Assembly (NCBI RefSeq): GCF_001613225.1
Contig: NZ_BDBY01000266.1
Location: forward strand, 1 to 55,792
Direction: 5' to 3'
Length of the DNA: 55,792 nt
From: Nocardia pseudovaccinii NBRC 100343
Lineage (GTDB): Bacteria; Actinomycetota; Actinomycetes; Mycobacteriales; Mycobacteriaceae
Shown here: positions 28,233 to 37,137 of the stretch, piece after piece
How positions within the stretch are numbered: the first letter of the stretch is position 1
How the letters are laid out: the number at the start of each line of letters is the position of its first letter
Notes under the pieces: generated by a model
The model's input: only the letters and a program-made list of their open reading frames with translations
Told to the model about the DNA's origin: nothing
Databases searched by the model: none
Made by a program: the position numbers and the translations under genes

Positions 28233-28616
28233 GTGACGGTGGAAGTGGCCGAGACCACAATCGAGCCCCCGCCGGAACTCGCGTGCCCGATCACTCCGGT
28301 GGTCGACATCGTCTTCAGTCGGTGGACCACCCCGATCCTGTGGACACTGAACGAGTTCGGGCGACAACGATTCGGTGAACTCGAACGCCGCATCGTCACG
28401 ATCACGCCCAAGGTGCTGACACAGCGGCTACGCCAACTCGAACGCGACGGGATCGTCGTGCGCACCTACTACCCCGAGGTACCGCCCCGGGTGGAGTACG
28501 AGATCAGCGACCTCGGACGCAGCCTGGCACCGCTGTTCGCGTCGCTCGCCGAATGGTCGGTCAACCTGGGCAAGGTCGAACAGGCACGGCTGGACTACGA
28601 CGCGAAGCAGCGGTAG
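28233..28616 (+). CDS. HxlR-family transcriptional regulator (127 aa)
   Basis: Winged helix-turn-helix protein with the HxlR N-terminal cysteine in ACPITPVVDIV, the conserved W of FSRWTTPILW, recognition helix region KVLTQRLRQLERDGIV and wing RVEYEISDLGRSL. The conserved Cys can act as an electrophile or thiol switch (HypR/QorR type). It is divergent from the NmrA-like reductase, its likely target. The GTG at 28233 is close to GAGG; a second GTG at 28239 is possible. Confidence 0.92.
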   Translation: MTVEVAETTIEPPPELACPITPVVDIVFSRWTTPILWTLNEFGRQRFGELERRIVTITPKVLTQRLRQLERDGIVVRTYYPEVPPRVEYEISDLGRSLAPLFASLAEWSVNLGKVEQARLDYDAKQR

Positions 28617-28621
28617 GGCGA

Positions 28622-29350
28622 TCACTTGCAGGACGCGAAGTGCTGGACGTACAGACCTGCCTGGTCGGGGGCTGTGCCGGGTTGGGCGAGGCCATAGACC
28701 GCGCCTGGGCCGAGCAACGTCGAGTCTTTGTCGAGGATGTTGGCTCGGTGGGTGTCGGAGTGCATCCAGGCGTCCACGATGGCGCGGGCGGTGGATCGGT
28801 TGCCGGTGCCCCAGGCGGTGTTCTCCGCCCAGTGCGCCAAAGTCTTACCGGGGGCGCAGGGTTGGGCGGCGGCGATGCGCTTGCCGATCTGCACCGTCGC
28901 CTCCTGATTGTCGTCGGCGGTGGTGCGTGGGGTCTCGGGGTGGATGTGCCATTTCACCGTTTCCTGCTTGGTGCTGCCGACCCACCAGTCGAGGCGGTCG
29001 GCTTCGGTGCCGTATTTCTCCGCCGAATCTACGAGAAGCATGTTCCATTCGAGGGCAGGGATGCCGCGTTGGGTGCGTTCGGCATTGGTCAGGCACAGGA
29101 CCGCCTTTTCGATCTCGTGGCGGTAGGCGAGGTCGGGGAACAGATCCCGCAGGCGGCTGCGTGAGCCGGAGTTGCCGGATGGCGCCTTGTCCGGCGGGAT
29201 TACCGGATCATCGGCGTGTGCGCAGTCGGGAGCCGCTGCGGCCGTGGGCAGTTCGGTGAGTGGGAGTACTGCGATCGTCAGGCCCGCGATGGCGGCCAGC
29301 AAGGCTGCGGCGGGGCGGCGGATCGGGTGTTTCGATGGGCTCATGCCCAT
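28622..29350 (-). CDS. Secreted CAP (SCP/PR-1)-domain protein
   Basis: A signal peptide (basic start, then AALLAAIAGLTIAVLPL, AAAA cleavage region) is followed by a CAP domain of about 150 residues. The domain has the HWAENTAWGTG and DAWMHSDTHRANIL signatures, whose histidine and glutamate form the putative cavity. Several cysteines in the mature part suggest disulfides. Bacterial CAP proteins are extracellular with largely unknown roles (lipid binding, peptidase). The start is uncertain: ATGs at 29350 and 29344 and a GTG at 29371 are in frame and none has a clear ribosome site. Confidence 0.85.
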   Translation of the reverse strand: MGMSPSKHPIRRPAAALLAAIAGLTIAVLPLTELPTAAAAPDCAHADDPVIPPDKAPSGNSGSRSRLRDLFPDLAYRHEIEKAVLCLTNAERTQRGIPALEWNMLLVDSAEKYGTEADRLDWWVGSTKQETVKWHIHPETPRTTADDNQEATVQIGKRIAAAQPCAPGKTLAHWAENTAWGTGNRSTARAIVDAWMHSDTHRANILDKDSTLLGPGAVYGLAQPGTAPDQAGLYVQHFASCK

Positions 29351-29467
29351 GAGATTCGCGGCGGCGACCAATGAAACACCAACGGGGAACCAATGTGGTC
29401 GGACAATACCCTCGGACAGTGCTAAACTCCGAAAACTACGACAGCTCAGCGTAATCGGCGAGGGAGA

Positions 29468-30802
29468 ATGCTGAGACCATTGTTGCCGGATGATCCGACG
29501 GCTATCGGTACGTTCGTGTTACACGGCCGCCTCGGCGAGGGTGGAATGGGTGTCGTATTCCAGGGATTCGGCCCGGACGGCACCGTGGTCGCGATAAAGA
29601 TGCCGCATACCCAATTGGCGCGGGATCCCGAGTTCCGGGCTAGATTTCGGCAGGAGGTCACCGCGGCTCAGCGTGTGCACGGACGGCGCATCGCGGAGGT
29701 GGTGGACGCCGATATCGAAGCGGAGCGGCCGTGGCTGGCGAATTCCTTCGTATCCGGGGAGTCGATGGCAGAGGCCATTCGGGAACGCGGCGCTATGTCG
29801 TCGGCACAGCTCTACGATTTCGCGAGCGGGCTCGCCGAAGCACTCGAGTGCATACACGGCGCTGATGTCATTCATCGGGATTTGAAGCCGGACAACATCA
29901 TTCTGACGTGGGACGGCCCGCGGGTCATCGATTTCGGTATCGCCCGGATTGTCGATGCCACCCGCCTCACCGAACCGGGACGCATCATCGGGACACTGGC
30001 GTGGATGCCGCCGGAAATGCTCGGCAACCAGGAGGTAGGACCGCCCGCGGATATCTTCGCCTGGGGCGCGCTGGTCGCCTTCGCGGCGACCGGTCGGCCA
30101 CCGTTCCACGCCGATACCCAGGCGGCGGTGATAGCGCGGATCATTCGGGACGATCCGGATCTCACCGAGGTGCCCGGCCGATATCGGCGCATGGTCCTCG
30201 CGGCGATGACCAAGGATCCCGATGCCCGGCCGACGGCCCGTGAATTGGTGGATTTCCTTGCGGCACAAGCCAAGGATGAGCGGAGCAACCGACGCAAACA
30301 AACGGTTGCGGAACCGGCCGACGAGGTCACCGCACCGAACGAAGAGGCGCACGCGATCACCGCGGCCGACGAAGCCACCGCGCGCAGGCATGACAGTGTG
30401 CCCGCATCGAATGAGGTCACCGAACTCGTCGCGGCCGAGGAAAGGCTGATGCGGTCCACCGAGCCGCAACGTAGACGCTCCACGTCGGCGCGCAACATTG
30501 TGGTTACCCCAGCCGATCAGCCTGTCGTCAACCAGGTGCCGCCAGGTCCGCCGGTCCCCAAACGCGATCCGCATCCCCGAACACCAATGGTCGTGGTCAT
30601 AACCCTGCTGTCGCTCTCCGGGTTCGGCCTCGTACTGGGGCCGGTCGCGATCATTCGCGGATTCGCCGAACGAATTCATGCCCGACGCGCATTCGTCGCA
30701 CCGCCCGCATCGGCCGCACGCTGGATCCGGCTCGGCTGGATTGCCATCGTGATATCCGTCGTGGCGCTCGTGGTCGCATTCCGGCTGAGCGCACTGCAGT
30801 GA
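29468..30802 (+). CDS. Membrane Ser/Thr protein kinase (444 aa)
   Basis: Kinase domain about residues 14-262: glycine loop GEGGMG, VAIK, HRDLKPDN, VIDFGIA, then an MPPE activation segment, so it is probably active. A linker rich in Glu, Ala and Thr (about 275-375) offers autophosphorylation sites. Two C-terminal membrane helices (about 377-400 and 418-440) are joined by a short basic loop, with no extracellular sensor, unlike PknB-type receptors. ATG 29468 follows AGGGAGA. It is convergent with the lipoprotein ending the VWA/PP2C operon and so borders the signalling island. Confidence 0.93.
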   Translation: MLRPLLPDDPTAIGTFVLHGRLGEGGMGVVFQGFGPDGTVVAIKMPHTQLARDPEFRARFRQEVTAAQRVHGRRIAEVVDADIEAERPWLANSFVSGESMAEAIRERGAMSSAQLYDFASGLAEALECIHGADVIHRDLKPDNIILTWDGPRVIDFGIARIVDATRLTEPGRIIGTLAWMPPEMLGNQEVGPPADIFAWGALVAFAATGRPPFHADTQAAVIARIIRDDPDLTEVPGRYRRMVLAAMTKDPDARPTARELVDFLAAQAKDERSNRRKQTVAEPADEVTAPNEEAHAITAADEATARRHDSVPASNEVTELVAAEERLMRSTEPQRRRSTSARNIVVTPADQPVVNQVPPGPPVPKRDPHPRTPMVVVITLLSLSGFGLVLGPVAIIRGFAERIHARRAFVAPPASAARWIRLGWIAIVISVVALVVAFRLSALQ

Positions 30803-30820
30803 TGATTCGCCGCACGCGGA

Positions 30821-31327
30821 TCAGTTATGTAATTCGGTCTCCGAATTGAAGGTGATACTGATCAGGTCGCCGGGCATATATCGACGGTTCAGATTCGCCA
30901 CGAAGAATTCACAGACCGAAGACATGCGGCCGGAGCCGGGTTGCGCATTCGCGGCACCAGGAAAGATCTGGGTGCCACCGCCTTTCGCGGGCAAAGGCCG
31001 GTAGGTCACTGCCAACTCCACACCCTCCTGCGTACCGAATTCCAGGGATGAGATTCCGCTCAGCCACACGGTTTCTCCGGTGCGCAACTTGAATCCGGCG
31101 CCATCGGTCGTGCAGTACCGCAGCGAATTCGGTTCGAAAGTCACCTGTTGATTCGTTCGCAATGTAATGGTCCCGCCGGGAATCTGTCCGGTACGCACCG
31201 TCACCGGACGCGTTCCGCCCGGCTCCGGCGACTGCTGGACCTGACGCGGTGCGGCCGACGAGCATCCGGCCACACCGAGACTCACCAGAGCAAACACGCT
31301 CAGCAGCAAGCGGATTCGTGATGTCAT
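30821..31327 (-). CDS. Putative lipoprotein (168 aa)
   Basis: Basic start MTSRIRLLLSVFALVSLG and lipobox VAGC indicate a type II signal peptide with lipidation at Cys22. The mature part is beta-rich with two further cysteines and ends EFFVANLNRRYMPGDLISIT. No family was recognised. It is the last gene of the minus-strand operon, ten bases after the FHA-ABC transporter, and could be its extracytoplasmic partner. Confidence 0.8.
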   Translation of the reverse strand: MTSRIRLLLSVFALVSLGVAGCSSAAPRQVQQSPEPGGTRPVTVRTGQIPGGTITLRTNQQVTFEPNSLRYCTTDGAGFKLRTGETVWLSGISSLEFGTQEGVELAVTYRPLPAKGGGTQIFPGAANAQPGSGRMSSVCEFFVANLNRRYMPGDLISITFNSETELHN

Positions 31328-31336
31328 ACCCAGCTC

Positions 31337-33802
31337 CTATTTCAGGGCCATCAGCTGCCGCCGCAGCACCCGAATGGTCGATGCGGCGGCGATGATCGCG
31401 ATCACGACGAGCACCGCCGCTGCCGTCACGACATGACGCAGATCGTGGGTCCAGATCAAATCGGCGAACGGCTTCTGCTGTCCCGCTGGCGGATCCGCCC
31501 CATCGGTGAGTCCGACATCGGCACCGATCCCGGCCGCCGCCCACCGCGACGGCGCGGCATAGGCGAACGTCCGCAGTACCGCACCGGGCGTGCCTTCGAA
31601 CGGTGGTGCGAGCCCGGTCATCACCACCTGCAGCGCGAGCACGCCCATCAGCACGAAAACCGCCTGGCGCAATGATTTCGAACATGCCGACACCAGCAGT
31701 CCGAGCGCCATCGCGGCCAGTGGCAGCGTAATCGCGAACAGCAGCAGTCCGTATGGTTGCGGCAGCACCGGTTTCGTGGGCCCGGACTTGATGCCGAGAT
31801 ATCCGATGGTCGATGCCACACCCAGCAGCACCGCGAGCGGTGTACAGGTGATCGCGCGCGCCAACACCACCGACGCCGCCGAAATGCCCCAGCGCGCTTC
31901 GCGTTCGATGACGACACGATCGTCGACGATGGCGGCGAAGGATTGCGCCATCGAGAAGAAGGTGAGACAGACGATCAAGGCGATCATGACCGAACTGATC
32001 GCACGCGGATCACCGCCCAGCCCTTTGTCCGAGGCAGCCGCACCCAGCAAGGCTGTCAAGCCGATGCCCGCCGCCGAACCCAGCGCGAGCGTTCGGAATC
32101 CATTGCGCTGACGGGCCCATTCCCGACCGATCAGTCGCGGCAGATGCCGATGCAGGGAACCACGCATCGGCGCGGGCACCGCGTGCTCGGCCGGTTGCGG
32201 GGTCGAGGGTGCGGCGGGCTGCCCGTCCTGCCGGTCGGCGCGCAACCGGTCCATCACCTCCGCGTAGCTGTCGACACCGAAGGCGCGCAGCAACTCGCGG
32301 GGTGGCCCGAAGAATCCGAGTCGCCCGCGACCGGTTACCGCGAGCACCTTGTCGGCGCAGTCGACATTGACCATCGAATGGGTGACGACAATGACCGCGC
32401 AACCGGTTTCGGCGACCACCCGTAGCCGCTGCATCATGGCGCGGTCCAAGCCCTCGTCCAAGCCGGAGGTCGGCTCGTCCAGGACCAGCAACTGCGGATC
32501 GCTCAGTAATTCCATGGCCGTCGAGACGCGCTTGCGCTGACCGCCCGACAGCGTGTCGATCCGCTTGCCGACCTCACCCGCCAGCTCCATCTCGGCGATC
32601 ACGGTATCGACCCGGGCCGCCCGCTCGGCTCGGGTGGTATCGCTGGCCGTGCGGAGACCCGCAACCCATAGCAACGCGTCGCGCACCGCGAGGTCGCCGA
32701 ACATCGCGGGCTGTTGCGGCACAAACGAAACCAGATGACTGGCCTGCATGCGCGAGGCGACCAGGTCGACGTGCCCGAGCCGCAACGAGCCCGCTGCCAG
32801 CGCGACCTCCCCGAGCAGCCCCGCGCACATGGTGGACTTCCCGGCCCCGGACGGTCCGATCACGGCAAGGACCTCACCGCGTCCGAGTTCGAAGGTCAGA
32901 TCGCGCAAGGTGGGCTCGGTGCGACCCCGATACCGCAGGCTCACCCCATCGAAGCGCAGCAGCGGTTCCCGCGCGATCACGGCGGCAGGCACCAGTGTCA
33001 GCTGCGCCGGGCCCGACACTTCGAAGATGTGGTGCGCCACCATGAATTGCTCGCCCACCCGCAACCGAGCGTGCAGTACGGGTTTGCCGTCGACGAACGG
33101 ACGCGCATTGGTGGCGAGTCCGCGCAGCTCCACAGCGCGCCCGGTCCAGCGCACTGTCGCATGCCGATGCGCCAGATCCAGTCCGGGCAGGGCGATTTCC
33201 GCGTCACCGCCCTCGCGGCCGATCGCGAGCACCCGATCGCTCGGGACCGACCAGGATCCCGGGCGCCCGGGGGATGGCGGGACGGATTGTCGCGGGGGAG
33301 TCCGATCGATGACCGGCGGTGATGGCGGCGGCGCATCGATGATCGTCCGGTCGCCGCCATTGACGACGCGCCCTCCCCGAGGAGGCGGCTGCGGTGGCGT
33401 GCGTTTCGATTGTGGTGGTCTGGCCGGGGCCGATGGCCGCGGTTCCTGCCCCGCCCGACCGACAACGGTCGGCGGCGTGACATTCGTATTATCGTCCGCA
33501 TTCGCCACTACGAGGCGAAATATCCGACCGCGCACCACGATCCGCAGTTCGTGGACCCCCGCACCTTCGATCGCCGTCCAGTTCCGTGGGCCGATCGGCA
33601 CATCATCGAGAGTCGCCTCGATCGTCGGATCCACGGCGCGGATGGCCCATCCGTTGACATGTCGGAACCGAAGCCACTGGCCTGCCGGACCGTCGTCGCT
33701 GACCGAAATATCGGCGCCGGACCCGGAGCCGAGGGAATGGGTACGCCCGGAGATCCGGTGACGGATCGCACCGGTAGTGAGCAGGAGTGCGGGTTCGGAC
33801 AT
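31337..33802 (-). CDS. FHA-domain ABC transporter, Rv1747-like (821 aa)
   Basis: Fused exporter of the ABCG-like type. It has an N-terminal atypical FHA-like segment (1-95), a Pro-rich linker with several Thr (105-190), a second FHA domain (195-285; IGREGGDAEI, LAHRHATV), a nucleotide-binding domain (290-520; GPSGAGKST, LSGGQRKRV, LLVLDEPTSGLDE) and about six C-terminal helices of an ABC-2 permease. The same order is found in M. tuberculosis Rv1747, which is controlled by PknF phosphorylation of linker threonines read by the FHA domains. ATG 33802 has AGGAA upstream. It lies 14 bases after the divergent kinase gene. Confidence 0.93.
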   Translation of the reverse strand: MSEPALLLTTGAIRHRISGRTHSLGSGSGADISVSDDGPAGQWLRFRHVNGWAIRAVDPTIEATLDDVPIGPRNWTAIEGAGVHELRIVVRGRIFRLVVANADDNTNVTPPTVVGRAGQEPRPSAPARPPQSKRTPPQPPPRGGRVVNGGDRTIIDAPPPSPPVIDRTPPRQSVPPSPGRPGSWSVPSDRVLAIGREGGDAEIALPGLDLAHRHATVRWTGRAVELRGLATNARPFVDGKPVLHARLRVGEQFMVAHHIFEVSGPAQLTLVPAAVIAREPLLRFDGVSLRYRGRTEPTLRDLTFELGRGEVLAVIGPSGAGKSTMCAGLLGEVALAAGSLRLGHVDLVASRMQASHLVSFVPQQPAMFGDLAVRDALLWVAGLRTASDTTRAERAARVDTVIAEMELAGEVGKRIDTLSGGQRKRVSTAMELLSDPQLLVLDEPTSGLDEGLDRAMMQRLRVVAETGCAVIVVTHSMVNVDCADKVLAVTGRGRLGFFGPPRELLRAFGVDSYAEVMDRLRADRQDGQPAAPSTPQPAEHAVPAPMRGSLHRHLPRLIGREWARQRNGFRTLALGSAAGIGLTALLGAAASDKGLGGDPRAISSVMIALIVCLTFFSMAQSFAAIVDDRVVIEREARWGISAASVVLARAITCTPLAVLLGVASTIGYLGIKSGPTKPVLPQPYGLLLFAITLPLAAMALGLLVSACSKSLRQAVFVLMGVLALQVVMTGLAPPFEGTPGAVLRTFAYAAPSRWAAAGIGADVGLTDGADPPAGQQKPFADLIWTHDLRHVVTAAAVLVVIAIIAAASTIRVLRRQLMALK

Positions 33803-33816
33803 CAGTTCGTTCCTGA

Positions 33817-34905
33817 TCAGGCGAGCGCGATAACAACGGCGAGCAGCACGATGAACAGCGCGATCCACGCGACGACCACAATGGGTGAAATACGTTGGGA
33901 CGGTGTACTATTCGTCGGCGTGGGCACGGCGAACCCAGCGAAGTGCGCGGCGCGAGTTTGCTCGTTCCAGGGTTCGCGCAGCGCGAAGTCGGTCCGCCGA
34001 TACACCCGGCCGTCCGGCCGCACCACCGACTGCCAAGCCAGCGCAAGCGCCCGTAGATCCGCCGAGGTCAGATCCGGGTACGGGGTGGTCAGCAGGCGGT
34101 CGACCTTCTGGAAATCCCCGCTGGGCAGCAACTGGGCATACTGCCGATAGTCGAGCTGATTCGCGGCCAGATCCTCGGCGAGGCAACGAATCATCAACAG
34201 GGCGAATTTGAACAGATCGGTGGTCGCGGTGAACTGCTGCACCGGATACGGCGGCCGCCACGGCAGCGGATCCAGGCGCGGGGTCGCGCCGCGGCCGCTG
34301 ATGAGGAAGGAATCGCAGTCCAGGAAGTAATTGTGCGCCGAGACGATACCGTCGACCGGGCGTGCGTCGGTGGTCAGAATGTTGTTGGGCTGTAGATCCC
34401 CGACCACGACGTCGTTGTCGTGCAGGAACTGCAGATCCACCAGCAACTGCCCGAGCCGTGCGATCTTGTGCGGGAAGTCGAAATAGGTGTGCCGACGCTT
34501 CTGCGCATCCGACACCCGCACCGCGACCCGGGTGAAGGCACGCGGCTGCGGCCCGCTGTGCGATTCGAAGAAGAATTCGCGCGGTGCCAGCGGCATGAGA
34601 ATGCCTACCACCGTTCGATCTTCGACGACCACGGCATGGGGCCAAGCACACAGCTCCAGCATCCGCTTCCGGTCGTCCTGATCCAGCCGGTGCGGCCAGT
34701 CGACCAACTCGCGCAGCACCTCCGGCTCCAACTGGCGCACAGTATCCCGGTCATAGCGCTTGAAGGCGACCGACACCTCGTCCGGTGTCGTACAACGCCA
34801 CACCTGTGCGGAACCGCCCTCACCCAGCGGGAAGTCGCCCACGATGCGCAGTTCGTCCACGCGGTACTCGGTACGACCGGCTGCCGACCACCCCGGCATT
34901 GTCAT
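33817..34905 (-). CDS. Divergent protein kinase-like membrane protein (362 aa)
   Basis: A kinase fold is recognisable by GEGGSAQVW (glycine loop), VAFKRY (ATP-anchoring Lys), VVVGDLQPNNIL in place of HRDxKxxN, and DCDSF in place of DFG. The catalytic loop Asp and the following Asn are kept, but His/Arg and the usual Lys are replaced, so activity may be weak or specialised. A C-terminal membrane helix (about 338-360) anchors it. Kinases of this divergent type occur with VWA and PP2C genes in TerY-type triads. The start is chosen at ATG 34905; a GTG at 34914 abuts the PP2C stop. Confidence 0.8.
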   Translation of the reverse strand: MTMPGWSAAGRTEYRVDELRIVGDFPLGEGGSAQVWRCTTPDEVSVAFKRYDRDTVRQLEPEVLRELVDWPHRLDQDDRKRMLELCAWPHAVVVEDRTVVGILMPLAPREFFFESHSGPQPRAFTRVAVRVSDAQKRRHTYFDFPHKIARLGQLLVDLQFLHDNDVVVGDLQPNNILTTDARPVDGIVSAHNYFLDCDSFLISGRGATPRLDPLPWRPPYPVQQFTATTDLFKFALLMIRCLAEDLAANQLDYRQYAQLLPSGDFQKVDRLLTTPYPDLTSADLRALALAWQSVVRPDGRVYRRTDFALREPWNEQTRAAHFAGFAVPTPTNSTPSQRISPIVVVAWIALFIVLLAVVIALA

Positions 34906-34914
34906 TGCCCCCAC

Positions 34915-36384
34915 CTACCGTCTTTCCCGGGCGGGCCCGCGCCCGCGTGTCGGCCAGGCCGCGACGATGGTGCGGTCATCGTGCAGACCGGGCAGGTCGA
35001 ATCCGACGAGCTGACCGAAAACATGCTCGGCGGGCCGCGGTCCGGCGATCTGCGGCAGCAGCGTGGCGAATTGTTCGGGCACCAGCCGGATCGCATCGGC
35101 CATGCCGTCGCTGGCCAGCACCACCATCAGATTCGACGGCACGAACGTGAATCCCGCGATCACGCGATCGGCATCACGTGGCAGCGACGGCGTGACATTG
35201 CTGATCATGCCGCGCTTGGTCGCGTGCTGGGTAAGCCATTTGGTGGCACCGGAATTCAGATCCACCAGCAGCAGATCGCAATCGCCGACGGTCGCCCAGG
35301 CCAGCGGATAGCCGTCCGCCGATACCGGGCCGAGCGCGGCGAAGGCCAAGGTGCAGGCCGGGATCGAGGTGCGCTTGTTGTCGCCCGCGCCGTGCGGGCT
35401 GCGGTAATCGAGTTCGGCGGCCAGTCCGTCGACCGATCCCGCGTCGAGTTGGGCGGCGACCTTCGCGGTGATCTCGGCGGCGAGCGGCTCCCAGGTGGAC
35501 GGATAGCCGATGCGATCGAGCGAACTCGCGTACCGGTGCAGCAGCGTCAGGCAGGTGCGGGTCGCACGCTGGGCGGCGGCATGGGAATTGGCGGCCGAAC
35601 CGAGCCCGTCGGCGACCGCGAGGTAGACCCAGCCGCGATCCGGATCACCACCGATCGCGTAGGCGTCCTCGCGGGTGTTGCCGTCCTTAGCGTGCGAAAG
35701 TCCCACCTGCGTGGCGGCATACACGTCGTAGCGGCCGCTGCGGCCGCGATCGACCGTGAGTCCGCTCACGCCCGAGGTGGTCAGGGCGGGCAGTTCCACC
35801 GGACGGGCGGACTCGGTGTGCTCGACATGCTCTCGGCGCATGGTCTCCTCGCCGCGTTCAGGGGCGGGGACATCAGCTCGGGGGCGCACCAGCATGACCG
35901 CCGCGCCGGTGGCCGTCGAGGCCAGGAAGCAGATGAGAGCCGCAGGTAGCCACCACCATCCTGACCGCTCGTGCGCGGGTTCGGCGATCGAAACCATCAG
36001 CAGATCACCCGCCTTGTTGAGGGGGCGGACGCTCACTTCGTTACCGTCGACATCTCGCACCATCTGCCGTGTCGACGGCGCCTTGAACTCCGGTGGGAAT
36101 TTGATGGGAGCACCCGAGATCAACGCGCAGGTATCGCCCGCCTTGTTTTCGATTTGCGCCCGCACCGGCGAATTCAGCACGGCCACAGCGGTTTGCGGCT
36201 CAGCGGCCGTCGGTGGGCACCCGCCGGTGCCTTCGGCCAGGACCCGATCGGCCACCCTGTCCGTCGTCCAGCGGTCGTTCCCGCTGTCACCCAGCAGTTG
36301 CACAATGATCGACAGCAGCGCACCCAGCAGTGCGATCCCGGCCACCAGCAGAATGGGTCGGCGGCGAAACGTATCCAACGTCAT
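34915..36384 (-). CDS. Membrane-anchored PP2C-type protein phosphatase (489 aa)
   Basis: TM1 at about 11-31 is followed by an extracytoplasmic segment of about 110 residues with two cysteines (56 and 86). TM2 (143-167) leads to a cytoplasmic linker and a PP2C domain (about 210-480). Metal-ligand motifs are REDAY, AVADGLGSA, SDGMAD and DDRTIV, so the enzyme should be active and Mn/Mg dependent. It would reverse Ser/Thr phosphorylation by the kinases nearby. The topology (sensor loop between two helices) differs from PstP, which has one C-terminal sensor. It is six bases after the VWA gene. Confidence 0.92.
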   Translation of the reverse strand: MTLDTFRRRPILLVAGIALLGALLSIIVQLLGDSGNDRWTTDRVADRVLAEGTGGCPPTAAEPQTAVAVLNSPVRAQIENKAGDTCALISGAPIKFPPEFKAPSTRQMVRDVDGNEVSVRPLNKAGDLLMVSIAEPAHERSGWWWLPAALICFLASTATGAAVMLVRPRADVPAPERGEETMRREHVEHTESARPVELPALTTSGVSGLTVDRGRSGRYDVYAATQVGLSHAKDGNTREDAYAIGGDPDRGWVYLAVADGLGSAANSHAAAQRATRTCLTLLHRYASSLDRIGYPSTWEPLAAEITAKVAAQLDAGSVDGLAAELDYRSPHGAGDNKRTSIPACTLAFAALGPVSADGYPLAWATVGDCDLLLVDLNSGATKWLTQHATKRGMISNVTPSLPRDADRVIAGFTFVPSNLMVVLASDGMADAIRLVPEQFATLLPQIAGPRPAEHVFGQLVGFDLPGLHDDRTIVAAWPTRGRGPARERR

Positions 36385-36390
36385 GGCTAT

Positions 36391-37125
36391 TCAGTCCAGT
36401 TCCCGCATACCGAGGGGCGTACGGAACAGGAACCTGCCCTGCCCGACACTGCTGCTGATCGAGAACTTGATGCTGTTGATGATGGCGCGCAACAGATCTC
36501 CCGGCGCCACACTGCCCTGGGCGACACAGGCGACGCCGACCGGATTGCGGGAGCGCAACTGCCGTACCGTCTCCTCACGCACATCACCGATGCCGAGGGC
36601 CACCACCACCGGGCGGAACGGGTGGCCGGGCGCCTCCAATCCGGCGCGTACCGGCACCCAGACCTCGTCGGGCTGGAATTTGCCGCGCACCTGGGGATTT
36701 CCGTCGGTGAGGAAGAAGATCACCGGCGTGTAGGTGTCCAGTCGGGCGCTGGCGAAGCGCTTGTGGTCGGAGCGCAATTGCCGGTCCAGATAGCGGAATA
36801 CGTCCGCGTAGTCGGTCGCGCCCTGGCGTGGCAGCGCCGGAATGGACGGATCGATGCGCAGCGGAGTCAGCGGCAACACCGCGACGGCGGAATCACCGAA
36901 AGCAACCACCGAAAGATGTGCGGTGTCATAGGTGGTCGGATCTTCCTCCAGCACATTGAGCATATCCGGCAGCGCCTGCTCCACCGTCTCGAGCGGCGTG
37001 ATCTTCTGGTTGGTCCACGCGGGATCCCACATCGACCGGGAGACATCGCAGACGACATAGAACGGGAACACCCGGCTGGCGCTCACTCCGGCCTGGGTGA
37101 GTTGGAAACGAGTATCCTCACGCAT
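36391..37125 (-). CDS. VWA-domain protein, TerY-like (244 aa)
   Basis: Single von Willebrand A domain with the metal-binding MIDAS motif DVSRS at 27-31, a conserved Thr in ATDYADVF and Asp in FLTDGNP. Length and sequence style match TerY-P VWA proteins, which occur with a PP2C phosphatase and a kinase in stress-response triads. It is probably a cytosolic scaffold or substrate for the neighbouring kinase and phosphatase. It lies 12 bases after the MmpS-like gene and six before PP2C. Confidence 0.9.
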   Translation of the reverse strand: MREDTRFQLTQAGVSASRVFPFYVVCDVSRSMWDPAWTNQKITPLETVEQALPDMLNVLEEDPTTYDTAHLSVVAFGDSAVAVLPLTPLRIDPSIPALPRQGATDYADVFRYLDRQLRSDHKRFASARLDTYTPVIFFLTDGNPQVRGKFQPDEVWVPVRAGLEAPGHPFRPVVVALGIGDVREETVRQLRSRNPVGVACVAQGSVAPGDLLRAIINSIKFSISSSVGQGRFLFRTPLGMRELD

Positions 37126-37137
37126 TCCTGGCTCCGA

